In this document: piece after piece, positions 1 to 4,502 of the stretch
How positions within the stretch are numbered: the stretch's first letter is position 1
Layout of the letters: each line of letters opens with the position of its first letter
Source: an uncultured Lentisphaeria bacterium
GTDB lineage: Bacteria; Verrucomicrobiota; Lentisphaeria; Victivallales; Victivallaceae
Reading direction: 5' to 3'
Assembly: GCA_903821255.1 (NCBI GenBank)
Contig: CAIJKT010000958.1
Span: 1-5,776 of the forward strand
Length of the DNA stretch: 5,776 bases
Translations under genes and position numbers: made by a program
The notes under the pieces: generated by a model
The model's input: only the letters and a program-made list of their open reading frames with translations
Databases searched by the model: none
Told to the model about the DNA's origin: nothing

Positions 1-1
1 A

Positions 2-62
2 GACCCATAAGACCCATAAGCCTCATAAGCCCCATAGGACACATGTCTTATATGACTTGGAA
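2..62. repeat. Degenerate 9-bp tandem repeat array, possibly continuing left of the window
   Basis: Successive 9-bp units can be read directly: GACCCATAA (2-10), GACCCATAA (11-19), GCCTCATAA (20-28), GCCCCATAG (29-37). A shortened unit GACACAT (38-44) follows, then two decayed units GTCTTATAT (45-53) and GACTTGGAA (54-62). The shared pattern is roughly G-N-C-Y-Y-A-T-A-N. The first two units are identical and decay increases toward bioB, as expected for the edge of a tandem array. The window begins inside or at the border of the array, so its full length is unknown. The array has no open reading frame of its own and no CRISPR-like spacers. Function is unknown; it may be a simple intergenic minisatellite. 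Confidence 0.75.
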
Positions 63-65
63 ACC

Positions 66-84
66 GAATGTTGACTGGAATGTT
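66..84 (+). promoter_or_regulatory. Direct repeat GAATGTT x2 in the bio leader, possible regulator site
   Basis: GAATGTT occurs at 66-72 and again at 78-84, a 12-bp period, so the two copies lie roughly one helical turn apart. A partial inverted copy (CATTC, 102-106) and a short dyad TTAAAG (83-88) / CTTTAA (106-111) follow around a T8 tract (89-96). The repeat overlaps a possible -35 element at 71-76, a position where a repressor could act. It does not match the BirA-type operator I know (TTGTAAACC/GGTTTACAA arms). A regulatory role is inference only. Confidence 0.2.
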
Positions 85-122
85 AAAGTTTTTTTTATTG
101 CCATTCTTTAATTCGCAGGGTT

Positions 123-150
123 TTGATGGTATATTAACTGTTCTGATAAT
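123..150 (+). promoter_or_regulatory. Candidate sigma70-type promoter of the bio operon
   Basis: TTGATG (123-128, four of six matches to TTGACA) is followed after 16 bp by GATAAT (145-150, five of six matches to TATAAT) in an AT-rich stretch. Transcription would begin around 156-158. That would make the ATG at 160 nearly leaderless and leave about 27 nt of leader before the ATG at 184, which is one reason for preferring 184 as the bioB start. A weaker alternative lies upstream: TTGACT (71-76), 17 bp, TTTATT (94-99). The assignment is by eye and the sigma-factor preference of this organism is unknown. Confidence 0.4.
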
Positions 151-169
151 ATATAAAGAATGAAACATT

Positions 170-174
170 GGAAA
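170..174 (+). promoter_or_regulatory. Weak ribosome binding site supporting bioB start at 184
   Basis: GGAAA at 170-174 sits 9 nt before the ATG at 184. The alternative in-frame ATG at 160 has only an A-rich AAAG upstream and would lie almost at the predicted transcription start. The site is weak compared with the GGAGG-type sites in front of bioF and bioA. Confidence 0.35.
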
Positions 175-183
175 TGTTTAGTA

Positions 184-1179
184 ATGAAAATACATGCACT
201 GATTGAAAAAGCTTATTCCGTACTGGACGGTGCGGAATTGTCGAAGCCGGACGCGCTGGCGCTGGCGGAGAATATACACGGCAGCGATCTGCCCGATCTG
301 TTGTCCCTGGCCAACAAGGTCCGGGAGAAATATGCCCCCGGCATGTACTGCTGTTCCATTCTCAACGCCAAATCGGGGTCATGTCCGCAAAACTGCAAAT
401 TCTGCGCCCAGTCCGCGCACCATAATACCAATATCGAGACCTACCCGCAGTTAAATACTGAAGAAGTCCTGCAAGCTGCTCAGCGGGCCTATGACTCAGG
501 AGTGCGCTCTTTCGGTTATGTGACCAGCGGCTACGGCTATCTGGAGCCCAATGACGAGTTCAACCGCATTCTGGAGGCGCTGGATGCCATGCGCGTCCGC
601 TTCCCTGACATGCAGTTATGCGTTTCCATCGGCATTCTTAGCCGTGAAACTGCCAAATTACTGTCGGAACATCACACCGGACGGTATAATATGAATCTTC
701 AGACGTCGCCCAAAAGATATGGCGAACTGATTGCTGATTCCCATACCATCGAAGAAAAGATTCAGACCATCAGGTATTTACAGGAATTCGGCGTCAAAAT
801 CTGCTGCGGCGGCATTATCGGGCTCGGGGAAAACTTCGAGGACCGCATTGACATGGCGCTGGCGATCCGCGACCTGAATATTGAAGGCATTCCGCTCAAT
901 GTACTGCTGCCGATTCCCGGCACCCCGCTCGAAAACACCCCGGCAATCGCCGCCGCCGATGTGGCCAAGACGTTTGCCCTGTTCCGCCTGATAAATCCAT
1001 CCAGACAGATAAAATTCGCCGCCGGGCGAGAGACCGTCATGAAGGATTTCCAGGCGCTGCTGATGCTTTCCGGAGCAAACAGCCTGATGACCGGCGGCTA
1101 CCTGACGACCCGCGGCAGAAGCGTTGACGAAGACAGGAAATTCATCGCGGAACTCAGCAAATTCAATTCCGCCGGATAA
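184..1179 (+). CDS. bioB: Biotin synthase BioB (radical SAM), anaerobe-type cysteine pattern
   Basis: BioB converts dethiobiotin to biotin in the cytoplasm by radical-SAM sulfur insertion, the last step of the pathway. The 331-aa product has the radical-SAM motif CxxxCxxC at C67, C71 and C74, followed by AQSAHH. Other family signatures are NAKSG just before it, VTSG (about 113-116), GGIIGLGE (209-216), GTPLEN, AAGRE (R282 in this motif) and a C-terminal GGYLTTRGRS. The E. coli auxiliary [2Fe-2S] ligands C97, C128, C188 and R260 align with G111, C146, C207 and K277, so two of four are changed. Extra cysteines occur at C56, C57 and C208. This resembles the reported Type II BioB of obligate anaerobes, which uses a [4Fe-5S] cluster. 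The substrate-site motif NHNLD of E. coli reads NMNLQ (169-173). Start 184 is preferred over ATG 160, which would add 8 residues. It is the first gene of the operon and ends with TAA 25 bp before bioF. Confidence 0.96.
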   Translation: MKIHALIEKAYSVLDGAELSKPDALALAENIHGSDLPDLLSLANKVREKYAPGMYCCSILNAKSGSCPQNCKFCAQSAHHNTNIETYPQLNTEEVLQAAQRAYDSGVRSFGYVTSGYGYLEPNDEFNRILEALDAMRVRFPDMQLCVSIGILSRETAKLLSEHHTGRYNMNLQTSPKRYGELIADSHTIEEKIQTIRYLQEFGVKICCGGIIGLGENFEDRIDMALAIRDLNIEGIPLNVLLPIPGTPLENTPAIAAADVAKTFALFRLINPSRQIKFAAGRETVMKDFQALLMLSGANSLMTGGYLTTRGRSVDEDRKFIAELSKFNSAG

Positions 1180-1204
1180 TTACGCTCACTAATGGAGGGC
1201 TGCC

Positions 1205-2365
1205 ATGAACTTTTACGAATCGCTTAAAGCTGAACTGGACCAGCTTCAGGACCACGGCCAGTTCCGGGAATTGAGAAACATTTCCTACCGTTCAGGTAAA
1301 GCTTTTCTTGAAGGCAGGGAGTTGCTGAATCTTTCCTCCAATGATTATCTGGGACTGGCTGCCAGAACAGATTTGCGCGAAGAATTTTTCGCCCCGCTAT
1401 GCAATGGCCAAAACGCGGAGACATTCAGCATGACCGCTTCGTCCTCCCGTCTGCTCACCGGCAATCACCCGGGATACGCCGCGCTGGAAAGTCAGTTGAG
1501 CCGCCTTTACAACGGCCGCGCCGCGCTGGTGTTGAACAGCGGCTATCACGCCAATATCGGCATCCTGCCCGCGCTGACCGGCGCCGGCGATCTGATCCTG
1601 TCCGATAAGTTAAACCACGCCAGCATTATTGACGGCATCCGGCTGTCCGAGGCAGCATTCAAACGTTACGGGCATCTGGACTATGACCAGCTGGAGAAGA
1701 TCCTTGCGGAAAAAGCCTCCGCCCATAAGCGCATTTTCATCATTTCTGAATCTGTTTTCAGCATGGACGGCGATATCGCCGATTTAAAACGGCTGACGGA
1801 GATCAAACGGCGCTATGACGCGGTGCTGATTATCGACGAGGCTCACGCCGCCGGAGTATTCGGGCAGAAAGGCTGCGGCATCTGCGAAGAAACCGGACTG
1901 ATCGATGAAATTGACATCATCATCGGCACTTTCGGCAAAGCCTTATGTTCAGCCGGCGCTTATGCCATTATGCGGCCGGTGGTGCGGGATTACCTGATTA
2001 ACAAAATGCGTCCGCTGATTTTTACCACCGCCCTGCCCCCGGTCACGGTCAACTGGACCAGCTTCATTCTGAGCCAGGCTGTCACCATGAACGCCAGGCG
2101 GCGGCAGTTGCAGGAGCTTGCCGCAAAGTTCCGGATGGCGATCAAGGAAAAAGGCTGCAAGACCGGCGGCAGTTCCCAGATTGTTCCGCTGATCATCGGC
2201 GATAACCTGAAAACCATCGAGCTGGCGGAAAAACTGCGCAACAACGGGTTTCTGGTATTTCCCGTGCGTCCACCGACTGTCCCGCAGGGCACTTCGCGCC
2301 TGCGTTTTTCCCTGTCCGCGAACATGAGCTGGGACGAACTCAAAGGGGCGCTTGATCTGCTATGA
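1205..2365 (+). CDS. bioF: 8-amino-7-oxononanoate (KAPA) synthase BioF
   Basis: BioF is a PLP-dependent alpha-oxoamine synthase. It condenses pimeloyl-ACP (or pimeloyl-CoA) with L-alanine, releasing CO2, to form KAPA in the cytoplasm. The product is 386 aa, against 384 in E. coli. Visible motifs in order are LSSNDYLGLA (about 43-52), SSSRLLTGNHPGY, NSGYHANIG, NHAS with H138 stacking on PLP, ESVFSMDGD, DEAHAAG with D211 and H214 contacting PLP, and GTFGKALCSAGA with K245 as the Schiff-base lysine. IFTTALPP follows, as is usual in the family. The start is fixed by a good Shine-Dalgarno GGAGGG (1194-1199) 5 nt before the ATG. The gene lies 25 bp after bioB and its TGA overlaps the bioG start. 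Related enzymes (2-amino-3-ketobutyrate CoA ligase, ALA synthase, serine palmitoyltransferase) share the fold, but the position among bio genes makes BioF the clear call. Confidence 0.97.
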   Translation: MNFYESLKAELDQLQDHGQFRELRNISYRSGKAFLEGRELLNLSSNDYLGLAARTDLREEFFAPLCNGQNAETFSMTASSSRLLTGNHPGYAALESQLSRLYNGRAALVLNSGYHANIGILPALTGAGDLILSDKLNHASIIDGIRLSEAAFKRYGHLDYDQLEKILAEKASAHKRIFIISESVFSMDGDIADLKRLTEIKRRYDAVLIIDEAHAAGVFGQKGCGICEETGLIDEIDIIIGTFGKALCSAGAYAIMRPVVRDYLINKMRPLIFTTALPPVTVNWTSFILSQAVTMNARRRQLQELAAKFRMAIKEKGCKTGGSSQIVPLIIGDNLKTIELAEKLRNNGFLVFPVRPPTVPQGTSRLRFSLSANMSWDELKGALDLL

Positions 2366-3045
2366 TGGCAAAATGGATAAACTGGTCCGGCTCCGCCGAC
2401 CTGCTGATCTTCTTCAACGGCTGGGGCATGGACGCCAGACCGTTTTCCAGGCTGGATTCAAGCGGCCTTGATGTCCTGATGTTTTACGATTATTCCAATC
2501 TGGAACTGCCTTGTGATATCACGGCTTTGACCGGAGAGTATTCAAAATGTCACCTGACTGCCTGGTCGCTGGGCGTATGGGCGGCGGCAGGCGCGTTGTC
2601 CGGCAGGCAGATTCATTGTTCAGGCGCCGTTGCCATCAACGGCACCCTCCAGCCGGTTGATGCGGAGAATGGTATCGCTCCGGAAATATTTCAGGGAACG
2701 CTTGACTCATGGAACGCAGTCACCAGAAAGAAGTTTTACCGCAGGATGTGCGTTTCCCTGGAAACAACCGCCGCATTTTGCGCCACGGAACCGGAGCGTG
2801 ACGCCGACAGTCAGCAGCAGGAACTGGCAGCCATTCAACAGATGTTCATGCAGCAGTCCGCCCTGCCCTGCCGCAATCTTTTTGACCGGGCGGTCATCGG
2901 CAGTGAAGACCGGATATTCCCGGCAGCGGCGCAGGAAAAATTCTGGACTGCCGCCGGTATCCCCTGCAAAATTATTCCCGCGCCGCACTACCCTTTTGCC
3001 GGTTTGCGCTACTGGAAGGAGCTGATTGATTTTGGACAGAATTAA
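2362..3045 (+). CDS. bioG: Pimeloyl-ACP methyl ester esterase BioG
   Basis: BioG is an alpha/beta-hydrolase that removes the methyl group from pimeloyl-ACP methyl ester. This ends the disguised elongation begun by BioC and hands pimeloyl-ACP to BioF. The 227-aa length is typical of the family (roughly 200-230 aa). LIFFNGWGMD (15-24) is the characteristic N-terminal strand and oxyanion-hole region. AWSLGVW carries the nucleophile S69 in a G-x-S-x-G-like elbow with Ala-Trp in place of the first Gly. D183 in GSEDRIFP and H209 in PHYPFAG complete the likely catalytic triad. The ATG at 2362 overlaps the bioF stop as ATGA, so translation is probably coupled; a second ATG follows at 2365. An upstream AAAGGGG (2342-2348) is rather distant (13 nt). 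BioG is a functional replacement for BioH and is unrelated to it at the level of close homology. No signal peptide is seen, so it is cytoplasmic. Confidence 0.92.
   Translation: MMAKWINWSGSADLLIFFNGWGMDARPFSRLDSSGLDVLMFYDYSNLELPCDITALTGEYSKCHLTAWSLGVWAAAGALSGRQIHCSGAVAINGTLQPVDAENGIAPEIFQGTLDSWNAVTRKKFYRRMCVSLETTAAFCATEPERDADSQQQELAAIQQMFMQQSALPCRNLFDRAVIGSEDRIFPAAAQEKFWTAAGIPCKIIPAPHYPFAGLRYWKELIDFGQN
3016..3021 (+). promoter_or_regulatory. Shine-Dalgarno for bioC, inside bioG
   Basis: AAGGAG at 3016-3021 lies within the last codons of bioG. It is 4 nt before the TTG at 3026 and 10 nt before the TTG at 3032. No ATG or GTG in the bioC frame lies at a usable distance, so bioC must begin at one of the two TTG codons. 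The longer spacing is better tolerated, and the shorter protein matches the usual BioC N-terminus. Confidence 0.6.
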
Positions 3046-3784
3046 CAAAGCCTTAGTCTCCCGGCGCTTTGCCGGCAGCCTTGACTCATATTCGATCAAC
3101 GCCGTAGTCCAGCGGGAAACCGCCCACGGTCTCATTGCGGCATTGAAAGCGGATTCAGGCAGCCGTTTCGACGCTATTTTTGAAGTCGGCTGCGGCACCG
3201 GCCTGCTGACCGCGATTATCGCCAGGGAACTCCAGTACCGGCAATTGACAGTCAATGACCTCGTTCCGGACTGCCGCCACTGCGTTGCTGAAATCGCAGA
3301 CTGTGAATTCATTGCAGGCGATATTGAAACCATTACTGAACTGCCGCGGCCGGTGGACCTGGTCATCTCCAACGCCACCTTCCAGTGGCTGGCCAACCCC
3401 GAAGCGGCATTTGCCGGATTTGCCGGAATCATGCCTTCCGGCGGCATTCTCGCATTTTCTACGTTCGGCCCCGAAAACCTCCGGGAAATCGCCGCCGTCA
3501 CCGGCCACAGTCTGGTTTATCGTTCGACAGCCGATCTCCGCAGAATGCTGACCCGTGATTTTGAAATCAAAACCATTGCCGAGCAATCCCGCACAATGGT
3601 TTTTAACGCTCCGCTGGAAGTGCTGGAGCACCTCCGTAAAACCGGCGTTACCGGTGTCAGTAATAAAATTTGGACAAAATCGGGTTTAAAAAGCTTTATT
3701 AACGGCTATATTGACCGCTACAGTGTTAACGGCGGAGTAGTTCTGACTTATCACCCGATTCTGGTAGTCGCCGTAAAGCGCTGA
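3032..3784 (+). CDS. bioC: Malonyl-ACP O-methyltransferase BioC, TTG start
   Basis: BioC is a SAM-dependent methyltransferase. It esterifies the free carboxyl of malonyl-ACP so that fatty-acid synthase enzymes can elongate it to the pimeloyl stage. The predicted 250-aa protein compares with 251 aa in E. coli. The N-terminus shows the BioC pattern RRFAGSLDSY...AVVQ (about 11-27). SAM-binding motif I is EVGCGTG with G53, G55 and G57. An acidic residue D76 lies at the end of strand 2, AGDIE (95-99) forms the adenine-side motif, and SNATFQWL (113-120) is typical of BioC. The C-terminal LTYHPILVVAVKR resembles the LTYH end of E. coli BioC. The start is a TTG at 3032, or alternatively TTG 3026 (252 aa), overlapping the bioG end by 14 or 20 nt. 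This implies translational coupling and perhaps reduced output; overproduced BioC is known to be toxic in E. coli by depleting malonyl-ACP. Confidence 0.93.
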   Translation: MDRINKALVSRRFAGSLDSYSINAVVQRETAHGLIAALKADSGSRFDAIFEVGCGTGLLTAIIARELQYRQLTVNDLVPDCRHCVAEIADCEFIAGDIETITELPRPVDLVISNATFQWLANPEAAFAGFAGIMPSGGILAFSTFGPENLREIAAVTGHSLVYRSTADLRRMLTRDFEIKTIAEQSRTMVFNAPLEVLEHLRKTGVTGVSNKIWTKSGLKSFINGYIDRYSVNGGVVLTYHPILVVAVKR

Positions 3785-3796
3785 GCTTAAAAAACT

Positions 3797-3800
3797 AGGA
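3797..3800 (+). promoter_or_regulatory. Ribosome binding site deciding the bioD start
   Basis: AGGA at 3797-3800 is 6 nt before the ATG at 3807, a good spacing. It directly abuts the in-frame TTG at 3801, which therefore cannot be the start served by this site. This selects ATG 3807 for bioD. Confidence 0.6.
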
Positions 3801-3806
3801 TTGCGT

Positions 3807-4502
3807 ATGTCAGTATACTTTATTTCAGGAATAGACACTGCGGCGGGAAAATCCGTTGCGGCCGGCATGCTGGCGAAGTACCTGATTTCAACCGGCAGGA
3901 AGGTCATCACTCAGAAGCTGGTCCAGACCGGATGCAGCGGAATTTCAGAGGATATTCAAACTCACCGGACAATCATGGGCCTGCCGCTGCTGCCGGAAGA
4001 CCTGAACGGACTGACTTGCAGTTACACTTTCAAGTTTCCCGCCTCGCCGCATCTCGCCGCCAATCTGGAAAAACGGGCGATTGATCCGGAGGTCATCACT
4101 GCGGCAACCGGCCGGCTGGCGGAAAGCTATGACGTTGTCTTACTCGAAGGCGCGGGCGGACTCAGCGTTCCGCTGACCGCGGACTTGCTGACCATTGACT
4201 ATCTTGAACAGAAAAAATACCCGCTGATTCTAGTCTGCTCCGGCAGGCTCGGCAGCATTAATCATGCGCTCCTTTCACTGGAGGCGGCGCGGCACAGGAA
4301 TATTCCGGTGGCCGGCATTGTCTATAACCTTTTTCCCGCCGCCGACCCGGTCATTACCGCCGATACCAGGCAAGTGCTGCGGCGCTGTCTGAAACGCTTC
4401 GGTTATCCGGAATCAATAGTTGACATGCCGGAGATTTCCAGCCTGAATAATGCCGGAATAATTGATTTTTCAACGCTCTTCAAAGGAGGCGGCAATGAAT
4501 GA
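3807..4502 (+). CDS. bioD: ATP-dependent dethiobiotin synthetase BioD
   Basis: BioD carboxylates DAPA and closes the ureido ring using CO2 and ATP to give dethiobiotin, the substrate of BioB. The 231-aa protein compares with about 225 aa in E. coli. The N-terminal P-loop reads SGIDTAAGKS, with K15 at the same position as E. coli K15. QKLVQTG follows with K37, again at the E. coli position, although the usual KPV is KLV here. SED (47-49), FPASPHLAA (77-85) and EGAGGLSVPL (114-123, E114 corresponding to E. coli E115) complete the active-site motifs. The start at ATG 3807 is supported by AGGA upstream. The gene follows bioC by 22 bp, and its last codons contain the bioA ribosome binding site and start codon. 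Wording such as ISGIDTxAGKS and QKLVQTG recalls BioD of Bacteroidota and related anaerobes (from memory of the family). No sign of a BioD-BioA fusion, although the two overlap by 8 bp. Confidence 0.96.
   Translation: MSVYFISGIDTAAGKSVAAGMLAKYLISTGRKVITQKLVQTGCSGISEDIQTHRTIMGLPLLPEDLNGLTCSYTFKFPASPHLAANLEKRAIDPEVITAATGRLAESYDVVLLEGAGGLSVPLTADLLTIDYLEQKKYPLILVCSGRLGSINHALLSLEAARHRNIPVAGIVYNLFPAADPVITADTRQVLRRCLKRFGYPESIVDMPEISSLNNAGIIDFSTLFKGGGNE
4484..4489 (+). promoter_or_regulatory. Strong Shine-Dalgarno for bioA within bioD
   Basis: AGGAGG (4484-4489, extended AAAGGAGG from 4482) lies 5 nt before the bioA ATG at 4495. It falls entirely inside the bioD coding sequence, where it encodes the Gly-Gly region of the BioD C-terminus. 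It fixes the bioA start and makes the 8-bp overlap a reinitiation-type junction. Confidence 0.8.

Noticed and set aside
1..62. CRISPR array at the left edge
   Set aside because: The units are 9 bp and directly contiguous, with no unique spacers and progressive decay.
160..183. Upstream ATG at 160 as the bioB start
   Set aside because: It has no Shine-Dalgarno, would lie about 3 nt from the predicted transcription start, and adds eight residues not expected at a BioB N-terminus. It remains possible if the true promoter is further upstream.
60..183. BirA-type operator (TTGTAAACC ... GGTTTACAA) or a riboswitch in the leader
   Set aside because: No 8-9 bp arms of this type are present. The only dyad is 6 bp and AT-only except one pair. 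The leader is too short and AT-rich to hold a known riboswitch fold.
1180..1204. Terminator between bioB and bioF
   Set aside because: The 25-bp gap holds only the bioF ribosome site, with no GC-rich hairpin or T-run, so transcription should continue.
2707..3501. Long open frame on the - strand (264 codons) across the bioG-bioC junction
   Set aside because: It lies opposite two well-supported genes, has no recognisable motif or ribosome site, and is the usual antisense shadow of GC-rich third-position coding sequence.
3801..3806. TTG at 3801 as the bioD start
   Set aside because: The AGGA ribosome site abuts it with no spacer, and ATG 3807 places K15 and K37 at the same numbers as in E. coli BioD.
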